A stretch of DNA of 64,000 nucleotides. Source: Sphingomonas sp. GTDB taxonomy: Bacteria > Pseudomonadota > Alphaproteobacteria > Sphingomonadales > Sphingomonadaceae. Below, in pieces: positions 27,048 to 36,947 of the stretch; the first letter of the stretch is position 1; each line of letters starts with the position of its first letter. The translations under genes and the position numbers were made by a program. Location of the stretch: positions 1,302,001 to 1,366,000 of the forward strand of contig NZ_JAHBZI010000001.1 of NCBI RefSeq assembly GCF_019635515.1, read 5' to 3'. The notes below the pieces were generated by a model, which was not told the origin of the DNA, made no database searches, and worked only from the letters and a program-made list of their open reading frames with translations.

Positions 27048-27152
27048 CTGTTTTTGCGTGATCGGCCAACTCTTGGCGTGTATTGCTGTACTATGGCACC
27101 TGCGCGAGAGTGCGATTCGGCTAAGTATCTGAAAAATAGGCATTCGATGATT

Positions 27153-27168
27153 TGGCACGCTTGCTGCA
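27153..27168 (+). promoter_or_regulatory. Sigma-54 (RpoN) promoter
   Basis: TGGCACGCTTGCTGCA matches the sigma-54 consensus TGGCACGNNNNTTGCA at all fixed positions except one (C for the first T of TTGC). The GG (-24) and GC (-12) are separated by the required ten bases. A start site near 27179 would give a leader of about 50 bases before the ATG at 27231. The upstream region is AT-richer than its surroundings. Confidence 0.75.
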
Positions 27169-27230
27169 TCGATATCGGCACAGGTAGCACGAAGGAGCGC
27201 CTGTCATGTCCAATGTTAGGGAGTTCAGAT

Positions 27231-27446
27231 ATGACTCGTTTCATCGCAATCGCTGCCGTCGCCACACTCATCGCCGCGCCGGCCTACGCCACGGATCCCG
27301 GCAAGAAGGGTGACAACAAGGATTCGATGACCAGGCGCGTCTGCGTCGTGAAGACCACGACCGGTTCGCTGCTCGAAAAGAAGGAGTGCCGCACGCGGGC
27401 CGAATGGATCGCGCTGACCGGCAATGATCCACTCATGAAGCAATAA
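27231..27446 (+). CDS. Small secreted protein with two cysteines
   Basis: 71 residues from the ATG at 27231 with GGGAG about 6 bases upstream. The signal peptide is MTRFIAIAAVATLIAAPAYA, cleaved after AYA, leaving about 51 residues: a charged linker (DPGKKGDNKD) and a compact part with the pattern C-V-V-x5-TGS-x6-C-x-T-R-x-EW. Small sphingomonad proteins with a comparable TGS...C...EW pattern exist, but no function is known to me. The two cysteines could form a periplasmic disulfide. It appears to be driven by its own sigma-54 promoter and is followed by a terminator. Confidence 0.8.
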   Translation: MTRFIAIAAVATLIAAPAYATDPGKKGDNKDSMTRRVCVVKTTTGSLLEKKECRTRAEWIALTGNDPLMKQ

Positions 27447-27519
27447 GATATCCGGACGGCTCGCGGCAAATCCTCGCGCCGCGTGACGCCCCGATGGTCC
27501 GGCCGCTCCGCCGGGCCGC

Positions 27520-27557
27520 GCCGGCTCGCTTCCCCCGAAGCGGGCCGGCTTCTTGTT
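27520..27557 (+). terminator. Terminator hairpin after the small secreted protein
   Basis: GCCGGC (27520-27525) and GCTTC (27528-27532) pair with GAAGC (27537-27541) and GCCGGC (27544-27549), followed by TTCTTGTT. It lies between convergent genes and may serve the plus-strand transcript. Confidence 0.6.
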
Positions 27558-27566
27558 CGCGGCCGG

Positions 27567-28718
27567 CTAGAGCGTTTTGGCGTAGATAAGATATTCGCGG
27601 TTGATCTTGCTCTCGATGGCATCGGCGATCGCGTTCATGCCCTGATTGTCCTCAAGCACCCAGCCGATCTCGCCGCGGGTCACTCCGAAATTGGCGACAG
27701 AGTCACGGCGAATGAACTCGATCATCATGAAGGCAAGCTGGCTGGCGAGGCGCGATGCCTGAAGCCGCTTGACGACACCCATCAGCGGCACGCGCGCGGT
27801 CCGCGCCTTGGGCTTGCGCAGCCACCACAGCAGCTTCGCCCAGCCGAACGGCAGCAAATGGCCCTTGAGCGGCTTCAGCGCTTCGTTGAGATCAGGCAGG
27901 GCGACCATGAACGCCACCGGCTCACCGTCATATTCGGCGATGCGGATGAGCTGCTCGAACACCAGCGGCTTCAGCTTCTTGCCGACATCGTCGATCTCGG
28001 GCTGGGTCAGCGGCACGAAGCCCCAATTGTCCGACCAGGCATCGTTGAGGATTGCGAGGATCAGCTTGGCCTCTTCCTCGAAGCGCGATTTGTCGACGCA
28101 GCGGATGCGGATGCGTTCGTTTTTCTCGCCGGCCGCGACGATGCGGTTGATCAGCGGCGGAAAGCCTTTCGATACGTCTAGGTCATAGGTCAGCAGCTTC
28201 TTGACCTCGCCATAGCCCATGCCCTCGATCCAGCCGCGATATTGCGGCTGGTGATGCGCCATCAGCACGGTCGGCGGATGATCATATCCCTTGGTCAGCA
28301 GCCCCGGCTCTTCCCATACCGACAGGCTCATCGGCCCGACCGCCTTGTTCATGCCCTTCTTGCGGAGCCAGTCCTCGGCGGTGTTGATGAGCGCCTTGGC
28401 GGCGTTCTGATCCTCGGCTTCGAACATTCCCCAAAAGCCGACGCCGGGCCCGAAGCCCTGCTCCGGCGCCATTTCCAGCGCGAGCAGATCGAGATGCGCC
28501 GAGATCCGCCCCACGACCTTGCGATCGCGCTCGGCGATGAACAGCTGCACTTCGGCGTGGCTGAACCAGCCGTTTTTCTTGGGATTTATCTTGGCATATT
28601 CCTCGTCCCGGAGCGGCGCCACCCAGTTGGGATCATTGCCGTTCAGTCGGTAGGCGAGCTCGATGAATGCCTTGGTGTCCGCCTTGGTGACGACCGGGCG
28701 GATGGACAGAGATGACAT
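27567..28718 (-). CDS. GNAT-fold acyltransferase, candidate bacterial ceramide synthase
   Basis: 383 residues from the ATG at 28718 (AAGGGG about 10 bases upstream on the minus strand). Family features include NDPNWVAPLRDEE near residue 27, HAEVQLFIAERDRKVVGRISA and the block GPMSLSVWEEPGLL. This is the long GNAT-like family often annotated as N-acetyltransferase or wrongly as dATP pyrophosphohydrolase. From memory, the Caulobacter ceramide synthase bCerS is a GNAT-type protein of similar size. With spt, a dedicated ACP and a CerR-like reductase within 12 kb, acylation of 3-ketosphinganine is a reasonable role, but this is inference. It is divergent from the desaturase gene. Confidence 0.7.
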   Translation of the reverse strand: MSSLSIRPVVTKADTKAFIELAYRLNGNDPNWVAPLRDEEYAKINPKKNGWFSHAEVQLFIAERDRKVVGRISAHLDLLALEMAPEQGFGPGVGFWGMFEAEDQNAAKALINTAEDWLRKKGMNKAVGPMSLSVWEEPGLLTKGYDHPPTVLMAHHQPQYRGWIEGMGYGEVKKLLTYDLDVSKGFPPLINRIVAAGEKNERIRIRCVDKSRFEEEAKLILAILNDAWSDNWGFVPLTQPEIDDVGKKLKPLVFEQLIRIAEYDGEPVAFMVALPDLNEALKPLKGHLLPFGWAKLLWWLRKPKARTARVPLMGVVKRLQASRLASQLAFMMIEFIRRDSVANFGVTRGEIGWVLEDNQGMNAIADAIESKINREYLIYAKTL

Positions 28719-28826
28719 GGGAAGCGCCCCTTTCTTGGGGCGTGAAGTCCTGCGGGATTGCGGCGCTGTCAAGGCCGCAACCTTCCGGGCCTGTTATCGC
28801 CCACATTGAGCCACTATCTGATTGCA

Positions 28827-29936
28827 ATGGGCCAGACCATGAACACCAGTGTTGTTTTCGATGCGCGCGAAGCGGAGGCCGTTGCCGCGACGCCGCGCGC
28901 CGCGCGTGAGCGGATCGCCGACGACAAGGCGATGCTTCGCGCCGCCGCCGAGATGGCGCGCGACTATGCCGCGCATAAGCCGTGGATCTATTGGAGCGAT
29001 CTGCTCGCTTCGGTGGTGGTGGGCTATGCCGCTTTGTTCATCGCGGTGACCGCACGGGGCTGGGCGCTCGGCCTCGCCGCCGGTCTGGTTTCGGCGCTGG
29101 CGATCTATCGCGCCGTCAGCTTCATCCACGAAATCTCGCATATGAAGACCGGCGCAGTCCCGGGCTTCCGCCTGGGCTGGAACCTGCTCGTCGGCATTCC
29201 GCTGATCATCCCGTCGTTCATGTACGAGGACGTCCACGTCCATCACCATGCCCGCATGAAATATGGCACGATCGAGGATCCCGAATATCTGCCGCTGGCG
29301 CTTATGAAGCCGTGGTCGCTGCCGTTGTTCGTGGTGCTTGCGGCGCTTGCGCCGATCGGCTTGCTGCTGCGCTATGGCGTGCTGGCACCGCTCTCGATGG
29401 TGTTCCCGCCGCTGCGCAAGGCCGTGATCGAGCGCTATTCGGGGCTGGTCATCAATCCGGCCTATCGCCGCCGCATGCCCACCGGCCGTTTCCGCAGCGA
29501 ATGGCTGGCGATGGAAGCGGGCGCCTGCATCTGGTCGATCGCGCTGATCGCGCTGGTCGCCACCGGCATCATCCCGCTCAAGGCCTTTGTGATCGCCCTC
29601 GCGATCGTCTCGGTCGCAACCGTCATCAACCAGGTCCGCACGCTGGTGGCGCATCTCTGGGAGAATGAGGGTGAGGCGATGACCGTCACCGCCCAATATC
29701 TCGACAGCGTCAATGTGCCGCCGCCCGCGCTGCTGCCGGCGCTGTGGGCCCCGGTCGGCCTGCGCTACCACGCGCTCCATCACTTGTTGCCTAGCGTGCC
29801 CTATCACAATCTCGGCGCCGCCCACCGCCGCATCACCGCCACGCTGGAGGCCGGTTCGCCCTATCACAAGGCGAGCTATGCGGGATTGCCGGGGCTGGTC
29901 GGCCAGCTGGCGCGCTCGACGATGATGAAGCGCTGA
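28827..29936 (+). CDS. Membrane fatty-acid desaturase/hydroxylase family protein
   Basis: 369 residues from the ATG at 28827; an ATG at 28839 is an alternative. Integral membrane di-iron enzyme: the three histidine boxes read HEISH (after YRAVSFI), HVHHH (after MYED) and HALHH (after LRY), with several membrane helices between them, such as LLASVVVGYAALFIAVTARG and AFVIALAIVSVATVI. The substrate is not evident. Divergence from the candidate ceramide synthase suggests it may modify sphingolipid or lipid-A acyl chains, but ordinary fatty-acid desaturation is equally possible. Confidence 0.88.
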   Translation: MGQTMNTSVVFDAREAEAVAATPRAARERIADDKAMLRAAAEMARDYAAHKPWIYWSDLLASVVVGYAALFIAVTARGWALGLAAGLVSALAIYRAVSFIHEISHMKTGAVPGFRLGWNLLVGIPLIIPSFMYEDVHVHHHARMKYGTIEDPEYLPLALMKPWSLPLFVVLAALAPIGLLLRYGVLAPLSMVFPPLRKAVIERYSGLVINPAYRRRMPTGRFRSEWLAMEAGACIWSIALIALVATGIIPLKAFVIALAIVSVATVINQVRTLVAHLWENEGEAMTVTAQYLDSVNVPPPALLPALWAPVGLRYHALHHLLPSVPYHNLGAAHRRITATLEAGSPYHKASYAGLPGLVGQLARSTMMKR

Positions 29937-29953
29937 GTTCCAATATTGTCTCA

Positions 29954-30048
29954 TCCCGGACCTGTTCCGGGAGCCACTACGCCTGCGATGCCGTAAAGCC
30001 TCAAGCCTGATGCCTGTCGTCGGGTGGACCACGGAACAAGTCCGGGGA
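29954..30048. repeat. Imperfect inverted repeat between convergent desaturase and lptG
   Basis: Arms 29954-29977 and 30024-30048 are imperfect reverse complements sharing the core CCGGACYTGTTCCG. The left arm also folds on itself (CCCGGA...TCCGGG). Repeats with the same CCGGACYTGTTCCG core are frequent between convergent genes in sphingomonads and may act as bidirectional terminators. Confidence 0.65.
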
Positions 30049-30049
30049 G

Positions 30050-31150
30050 CTATTCCTCAGTCTTGAGCAACACCGCCTCGCCGATCATCAGGAACAGCAG
30101 AAACGGCGCCCAGGCGGCGAGGAAAGGCGGATAGGCGCCGAGATTGCCCATCGCCAGCGCGAAATTGTCGGCGACGAAATACAGGAAGCCCAGCGCCATG
30201 CCGATCACCGCGCGTACAAACAGCTTGCCGCTCCGCGCAATCCCGAACGCCGCGACCGCGCCGAGCAATGGCATCAGGATCGACGACAAGGGTCCCGCCA
30301 GCTTATGCCACAGCGAGCCACGCAGCGCCTTGGTCTGCCTGCCGGCGAACTCCAGATCGGTGATCGCTTCATAGAGGCCGGAGAACGACAGGCCATCGGC
30401 ATTGACCGATGCCAGCGTGAACTGATCGGGCCGGACCCCGTCGGCGATCCGCAGCGGCGCCAGCGGCATCAGCGTGCCCGCGGCGACATCAAAGCGCTGC
30501 ACCCCCTCGACGTGCCAGCCGGTGCCGTCGCGTCTGCCGGTCTTCGCGGTCAGGATCGATCGCAGCGACTGTCCCTCCCGCTCATATTCGGTGATGCCGA
30601 ACAGTTGCGCGGCGTCGCCACGACCCTTGATCTGCTGGACGACGATCAGGTCGTCGCCATCCTTGACCCACACGTTCGACCGGTCGCCGCGATCGACCGG
30701 CAGCGGGCCATATTCCACCTTCTTCCACTGCGCGAGCGTCGCCGATGCGCGGGCGACGATACGGTCGTTGAAGGTGAATGAGATCGCCGCGACGACCAGC
30801 CCGGTGAGCATCAGCGGCGCCAGCACCTGGTGCGCCGACAGCCCCGATGCCTTCATAGCGATGACTTCGCTGTTCTGGTTGAGCTGCGACAGGGTGATGA
30901 TAGAGCCGAGCAGGACCGAATAGGGCAGGAAGGTCGCGATGATCTGCGGCGCGCGCAGCCCGACATAGCGCCAGATCTCGGCATCGCCGTTGCCGGCATA
31001 GGCCAGCACGCGCCCCGATTCGGTGAGCAGATCGAGCGATTGCAGCACTAGCACCAGCGCCGCCAATATGGCGAAGGTGCGCACCAGGAACATCTTGGCC
31101 ATGTACAGCGACATGGTCCGCGACGGGAAGAAGTTCATCAGGTTGGTCAT
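30050..31150 (-). CDS. lptG: LPS export permease LptG
   Basis: 366 residues from the ATG at 31150. Inner-membrane subunit of the LptB2FG transporter that extracts lipopolysaccharide for transport to the outer membrane. N-terminal MNFFPSRTMSLYMAKMFLVRTFAIL begins the first of six membrane helices; a periplasmic beta-jellyroll lies in the middle (GDDLIVVQQIKGRGDAAQLFGI), and helices return at the C-terminus (SILMPLLGAVAAFGIARSG). The lptF stop overlaps the lptG start (ATGA). The partner lptB is not in this window. Confidence 0.93.
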   Translation of the reverse strand: MTNLMNFFPSRTMSLYMAKMFLVRTFAILAALVLVLQSLDLLTESGRVLAYAGNGDAEIWRYVGLRAPQIIATFLPYSVLLGSIITLSQLNQNSEVIAMKASGLSAHQVLAPLMLTGLVVAAISFTFNDRIVARASATLAQWKKVEYGPLPVDRGDRSNVWVKDGDDLIVVQQIKGRGDAAQLFGITEYEREGQSLRSILTAKTGRRDGTGWHVEGVQRFDVAAGTLMPLAPLRIADGVRPDQFTLASVNADGLSFSGLYEAITDLEFAGRQTKALRGSLWHKLAGPLSSILMPLLGAVAAFGIARSGKLFVRAVIGMALGFLYFVADNFALAMGNLGAYPPFLAAWAPFLLFLMIGEAVLLKTEE

Positions 31151-32343
31151 GCCGCCGCCTTCTTCCTGCGGCCGGGCAAATAACGCGTTACAGCCTTCAC
31201 CAGCTTGTCGAACCACTTCTCGACCGCCGCCAGCGGCTGCGCGCCGGGCACATAGGCGGTTTGATAATAGAGCCAGAAGGTGAGCGCCGCGAACAGCGCC
31301 CAGGGCGTCCACAGCGCGATCACCGGATCGATCCGCCCCAGCGCGCCCACCGCCTGCGCATATTCGTTGATCTTGTGATAGGTCACGATCAGCACGATCG
31401 ACAGGAACACGCCGAGCGCCGAGGTCGATCGCTTCGCGGGCACGCCCAGCGCCACCGCCAGCAGTGGCAGCAGGAACATCGATGCGACTTCTGCGATGCG
31501 GAAGTGCCAGGCGGCGCGGCTGGTATCTCGCAATTTCTCCTGCGCACCGCGGTCGCTGCCGATCCGCGCCAGCTCGGGCAGGGTCTGCTCGAGGCTGCGG
31601 TCGCCGCGCTTGCGGAATTGCTCATATTTGGGAAGCGGGATCGGCAAGTTATGGGTGGTGAAGGTCAGCACGCGCGGCACCGGTGACGATTTGTCGGTGT
31701 GCACCAGCGTGCCGTTGGTCAGACGGAAGATGATCGTGTCGGGATCGTCCGAGCGCATGAACTGGCCATGCTCGGCGGTCACCGCGAGCGGGCTGCCGTC
31801 CTTGGTGACCATCTGCACGAAGATGCCCGAGAGATCGCGGCCCTCATTCTTGCTCGATTCGATGCGTAGCGTCATCTTCGTGCCGAAGGTGGTGAACTCG
31901 CCCACCTTGATCGACGCGCCCAGCGCGCCGCTGCGCAATTCGAAACGCAGCTGCTCGTAATTGTAACGCGCCCAGGGCTGGATGAAGCCGACGATCGAGA
32001 AATTGAGCGCCGCCAGCGCGATCGCATACATGAAGGGCACTTTGAGCATGCGCGTATAGCTCATTCCCACTCCGCGGAGCACGTCGAGCTCAGACGAGGT
32101 GCCCAGCCGGCGAAAGGCGAGCAGGCAGCCGAGCATCAGCCCGATCGGGATGCCGAGACCCAGATATTCCGGAAGCAGGTTCGCCAGCATCCGCCAGACG
32201 ACGCTCACCGGCCCGCCCTCGGTCGCGACGAACTCGAACAGTCGCAGCATGCGATCGAGTACCAGCAGCATTGCCGAGATCAGCAGCGTCGAGATCAACG
32301 GAACCGCGATCAGCCGCGCCATGTAGCGATCGATCGAATTCAT
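31147..32343 (-). CDS. lptF: LPS export permease LptF
   Basis: 398 residues from the ATG at 32343. Second permease of the LptB2FG complex. Family features: DRYMARLIAVPLISTLLISAML first helix, LPEYLGLGIPIGLMLGCLLAFRRLGTSSELDVLRGVGMSYTRML with the coupling region, a periplasmic jellyroll (about residues 130-260) and C-terminal helices. A basic tail GRRKKAAA ends the protein. lptF comes first in the minus-strand operon with lptG. Confidence 0.93.
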   Translation of the reverse strand: MNSIDRYMARLIAVPLISTLLISAMLLVLDRMLRLFEFVATEGGPVSVVWRMLANLLPEYLGLGIPIGLMLGCLLAFRRLGTSSELDVLRGVGMSYTRMLKVPFMYAIALAALNFSIVGFIQPWARYNYEQLRFELRSGALGASIKVGEFTTFGTKMTLRIESSKNEGRDLSGIFVQMVTKDGSPLAVTAEHGQFMRSDDPDTIIFRLTNGTLVHTDKSSPVPRVLTFTTHNLPIPLPKYEQFRKRGDRSLEQTLPELARIGSDRGAQEKLRDTSRAAWHFRIAEVASMFLLPLLAVALGVPAKRSTSALGVFLSIVLIVTYHKINEYAQAVGALGRIDPVIALWTPWALFAALTFWLYYQTAYVPGAQPLAAVEKWFDKLVKAVTRYLPGRRKKAAA

Positions 32344-32399
32344 GGGCGTGCGACGGTTGCCTTCATTGTCACGGGCTCGTGGAATGCCCGCTTTCGTGA

Positions 32400-33542
<1,143 letters not shown>

Positions 33543-33635
33543 GTGCAGTCCGCCACGGCTTCGGCGGAAACATGCTTGAGCGTTCGTTAACTATATTGGC
33601 GCATCTTTCCTTTCGAACATCGGAAGGGGTTTGCA

Positions 33636-34070
33636 ATGCGCATGCGTTTCTTTCTAGCCGGCACGGTTCCGGCGCTGTTGATGTCGGGAGCGGCCCTCGC
33701 TCACGAGGCGGACGGGCACAAAGCCGAATTTGCCGTCTACCAGGTTTCGATGCAGCTGCACGACGGCAGCCAGCTTGTCGCTTCGCCCACGCTCGATGTG
33801 AAGGTCGGCGAGATGGCGACCGTCTCGTTCCAGGACGAGAAGGGCCAGCGCTATTCGGTGCGCCTGATGCCGATGCGGATCGCAAGCGGCAAGGTGTTCG
33901 TCGCCTCGTCGATCGATATCGCGGCGGGGTCGGGGGCCTATCTGGCGTCGCCCGTGCAGATGGCGCAGCTGGGCGAGGCCGCGGCGATCGAGCTCGACAA
34001 GGATAGCCCGGCGTCCAGGCCGTTCCGCCTCGATTTCACCCTCACCGCCGCAGTCGCCTCCGCTCCGTGA
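33636..34070 (+). CDS. Secreted hypothetical protein
   Basis: 144 residues from the ATG at 33636, with GGAAGGGG about 7 bases upstream. Signal peptide MRMRFFLAGTVPALLMSGAALA, then a mature protein that looks all-beta: YQVSMQLHDGSQLVASPTLDVKVGEMATVSF and YSVRLMPMRIASGKVFVASSIDI. The pattern 'LHDGSQLVASPTLDVKVGE' resembles small periplasmic proteins that share features with bacterial secretin/pilotin-type sandwich domains, but I cannot name a family. It follows obgE by 93 bases and may have its own promoter. Confidence 0.7.
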   Translation: MRMRFFLAGTVPALLMSGAALAHEADGHKAEFAVYQVSMQLHDGSQLVASPTLDVKVGEMATVSFQDEKGQRYSVRLMPMRIASGKVFVASSIDIAAGSGAYLASPVQMAQLGEAAAIELDKDSPASRPFRLDFTLTAAVASAP

Positions 34071-34099
34071 GGCGGAGCGGCGGGCCCGGGCCGGGCGAA

Positions 34100-34828
34100 C
34101 TACCGGTCCTGAAGCTTCGCGCGGAGAAAGAAGTGGATCGTCATCCGCGTCCAGAAGATCAGGATTATCGCGCTGACCAGCAGGTTGGCCGCCGCCCACC
34201 AGTTTATCCCGAAACCTGGCTTGCCGATCCCGAATGAGAACCTGCTCGCGCGATAGGCGCAAATAGCGACGGTGGCTGCCCAGATTCCGGCAATGCTGCA
34301 GGTGGTGGTGGCCAGTTTCATCGCCCATACCGTGCTCTTGCGCACCTGCGACCGCAAAACCATCTGCAGCGGGCCCCGGTCGCCATCGGTTTGCCGGAGA
34401 CCAATCAGCGAAGTGTCCGGGACGCCCACGCTTTTGAGCGACGCTGCCTCATAGAACAGGAACCGGTTCCGCTCGGTGCTGATCGATTGCGACTGGTTGA
34501 CGCTGAAACCGAAGACGAAGAGCGCGCTCGCCACCAGATAGGCGATGAGCACCGAGGCCGAATTGGTATAGATCATATAGGCGAGGTCGAGGCGCTGGCC
34601 GTTTGCGAGCGTGAGCAAGGTCGTCCCGGAAACGAGGATCGCCGCCCAGAAAGTCAGAGTCACTTTCCATTCGGTGTCGGCAAGCGCCGAGACGCGTGAC
34701 AAATGGTTTTGTGCCGCGGCCTTGAGCGCTTCGGTATTGTCCCTGCCGAATGCTGGAACTTCGACCTTGTCGCGCGTATTGGGCGGCGTGCGGCTCTGCG
34801 CAGCGAGCGCATTGCCTTTCCGTAGCAT
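34100..34828 (-). CDS. Membrane protein of unknown function
   Basis: 242 residues from the ATG at 34828. A TTG at 34849, with AAGGGGTG about 7 bases upstream, is a plausible alternative start that would add seven residues. A soluble N-terminal helical stretch is followed by about four membrane helices: VTLTFWAAILVSGTTLLTLA, SASVLIAYLVASALFVFGFSV, a segment near SIAGIWAATVAICAY, and WWAAANLLVSAIILIFW. I do not recognise the family. It is divergent from proB, and its start region lies within 100 bases of the proB start. Confidence 0.65.
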   Translation of the reverse strand: MLRKGNALAAQSRTPPNTRDKVEVPAFGRDNTEALKAAAQNHLSRVSALADTEWKVTLTFWAAILVSGTTLLTLANGQRLDLAYMIYTNSASVLIAYLVASALFVFGFSVNQSQSISTERNRFLFYEAASLKSVGVPDTSLIGLRQTDGDRGPLQMVLRSQVRKSTVWAMKLATTTCSIAGIWAATVAICAYRASRFSFGIGKPGFGINWWAAANLLVSAIILIFWTRMTIHFFLRAKLQDR

Positions 34829-34926
34829 CTCTTCCGCGGCCTTGCGCAACGCAGCTTCACCCCTTGTCCCAAAACATGCAGAACCATTGCAGCCAGCGGC
34901 CAAGCACGGCAAGGGCAGTAGAACTT

Positions 34927-36045
34927 GTGAACCAAATAGCGCTCCTCTTTCCGCCCGCTTCCTGCCCGCGCCTGATCGTCAAGATCGGATCGGCGCTGCT
35001 CGTCGATCCCGATGGCAGCGTGCGGCGGGCGTGGCTTGAGGGCATTGCCGCCGACATTGCCGAACGCATTCGCGCCGGTCAGCAGGTCGCGGTCGTCTCC
35101 TCGGGCGCCATCGCCCTTGGCGCCCGTCGCCTCGATCTCGCCAAAGGGGGCCGCGCCAGCCTTGAGGACGCGCAGGCGGCTGCCGCGACCGGCCAGATCG
35201 AATTGAGCCGCGTCTGGGCCGATGTCCTTGGCGCGCAGGGGCTAACCGCGGCGCAGATGCTCGTCACGCTCGACGACCTCGAAGACCGCCGCCGCTATCT
35301 CAACGCGTCGGCGACGCTGGACCGCCTGCTCAGCCTCGGCGTCGTCCCGATCCTCAACGAGAATGACTCGGTCGCCACCGAGGAAATCCGCTTCGGCGAC
35401 AATGATCGTCTCGCCGCGCGCGTCGCCCAGGCGGCGGGGGCGGGGGGCGTCGTCCTGCTCTCCGACGTCGACGGCCTTTATGACCGCAATCCCAGCGATC
35501 CCGCCGCGCGGCACATCCCCCGCGTCGAGCGGATCGACAGCGCCATCGAAGGCATGGCGGACAGCGGCTCCGCCTCAGGAATGGGCTCGGGCGGCATGGT
35601 CTCCAAGATCGCCGCCGCGCGCATCGCCAACGCCGCCGGCGCGCACCTCGCCATCGCCTCGGGCCGGATCGATCGCCCGCTATCGGCGGAGGCCCGCCAC
35701 ACGCTGTTCGCCGCCGAGAAATCGGCGCCCGCGCGCAAGGCGTGGCTGGCCGGCGGGCTGACCGCCAAGGGCCATATCCATGTCGATGCCGGCGCGGCCC
35801 GCGCGCTCGCCAAGGGCAACAGCCTGCTCGCCGCCGGCGCCACCCGCATCGAGGGCAGTTTCGCGCGCGGCGATCTGATCGTCATCCTCGGCCCGGACGG
35901 CGCGCAGCTTGCCCGCGGCCTCTCCGAATATCCCAGCGAAGATGCCGCCCGCATCACCGGAAAGCGTAGCGAGGAGCATGCCGAAATCCTCGGCTACGCC
36001 CCCCGTGCCGCGCTGGTCCACCGCAGCCATATGGCGTTGCTGTGA
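34927..36045 (+). CDS. proB: Glutamate 5-kinase
   Basis: 372 residues from GTG 34927, chosen because the family similarity starts at RLIVKIGSALLVDPDG; AAGGG lies about 10 bases upstream. First enzyme of proline synthesis, phosphorylating glutamate. The amino-acid-kinase domain covers about residues 1-260 with VVSSGAIALGARRL, ILNENDSVATEEI and FGDNDRLAARVAQAAGAGGVVLLSDVDGLYDRNP. A C-terminal PUA domain (about 275-365) is present, as in full-length enzymes. The stop overlaps the next gene (GTGA). Confidence 0.96.
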   Translation: MNQIALLFPPASCPRLIVKIGSALLVDPDGSVRRAWLEGIAADIAERIRAGQQVAVVSSGAIALGARRLDLAKGGRASLEDAQAAAATGQIELSRVWADVLGAQGLTAAQMLVTLDDLEDRRRYLNASATLDRLLSLGVVPILNENDSVATEEIRFGDNDRLAARVAQAAGAGGVVLLSDVDGLYDRNPSDPAARHIPRVERIDSAIEGMADSGSASGMGSGGMVSKIAAARIANAAGAHLAIASGRIDRPLSAEARHTLFAAEKSAPARKAWLAGGLTAKGHIHVDAGAARALAKGNSLLAAGATRIEGSFARGDLIVILGPDGAQLARGLSEYPSEDAARITGKRSEEHAEILGYAPRAALVHRSHMALL

Positions 36046-36947
36046 GCGTCCTCGCCATCACCGGCGCGACCGGATTTGTCGGCAAGCGCACCGTCGATCT
36101 CGCACTCGCCACCGGCCACACCGTCCGCGCGCTTACGCGCCGGGCGCAGCCGGCCCGTGAAGGCTTGGTCTGGGTACAAGGCAGCCTCGAAAACGCCGAC
36201 AGCCTTGCGCGTCTCGCCAGCGGCGCCGATGCCGTCCTCCACATCGCCGGGGTGGTGAACGCGCCCAATCATATCGGCTTCATCCGCGGCAATGTCGAAG
36301 GCACCGAGCGCATGATCGAGGCTGCCGCGTCGATGGGCGTGCGGCGTTTCGTCATGGTCTCGTCGCTATCCGCGCGCGAGCCGCAATTGTCCAACTATGG
36401 CCGCTCGAAGGAACGCGCCGAGAGCCTCGTCCGCAAGTCGGCGCTCGACTGGACCATCGTCCGCCCGCCGGCGGTCTACGGTCCCGGCGACCTGGAGATG
36501 CTCGACCTGTTCAGGCTGGCCAAGCGCGGCCTCGCCTTGCTCCCGCCCGGCGGTCACATGTCGGCGATTCACGCCGACGATCTCGCGCGGTTGCTGATCG
36601 CATTGGCGGAAACCGACCCCGGACGCCTGATCCTCGAGCCCGATGATGGCAGGGAGGGTGGATGGAGCCATGAAGGTTTCTCCCGCGCCATCGGCGATGC
36701 GCTCGGCAAGAAGGTCCGCGCCTTCGCCTTGCCGCGCGCGATCATGTCCACAGCCGCCACCCTTGACGGCCTGTTCCGCCGCTCGGGCGCCAAGCTCACC
36801 CATGATCGCGTCTCGTACATGTGCCATCCCGATTGGGTGGTTGATCCGTCGAGACGTCCGTCGGCTGATCTATGGCTGCCGCGGATCGGGACACGCGAGG
36901 GTCTTAAGGCGACGGCGGACTGGTATCGAAGCCAGGGGCTGCTTTAG
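36042..36947 (+). CDS. NAD(P)-dependent SDR reductase, NDUFA9/CerR-like
   Basis: 301 residues from GTG 36042, overlapping the proB stop codon by four bases. Extended SDR fold: nucleotide-binding ITGATGFVGKRTVDLALATGH at the N-terminus, then SSLSAREPQLSNYGRSKERAE with the YxxxK pair, and WTIVRPPAVYGPGDLEM. The Caulobacter enzyme CerR, which reduces 3-ketodihydroceramide, belongs to this NDUFA9-like group. Closeness to acp and spt (0.7 kb) supports the same role here; a housekeeping complex I-associated SDR cannot be excluded from sequence alone. Confidence 0.75.
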   Translation: MSVLAITGATGFVGKRTVDLALATGHTVRALTRRAQPAREGLVWVQGSLENADSLARLASGADAVLHIAGVVNAPNHIGFIRGNVEGTERMIEAAASMGVRRFVMVSSLSAREPQLSNYGRSKERAESLVRKSALDWTIVRPPAVYGPGDLEMLDLFRLAKRGLALLPPGGHMSAIHADDLARLLIALAETDPGRLILEPDDGREGGWSHEGFSRAIGDALGKKVRAFALPRAIMSTAATLDGLFRRSGAKLTHDRVSYMCHPDWVVDPSRRPSADLWLPRIGTREGLKATADWYRSQGLL

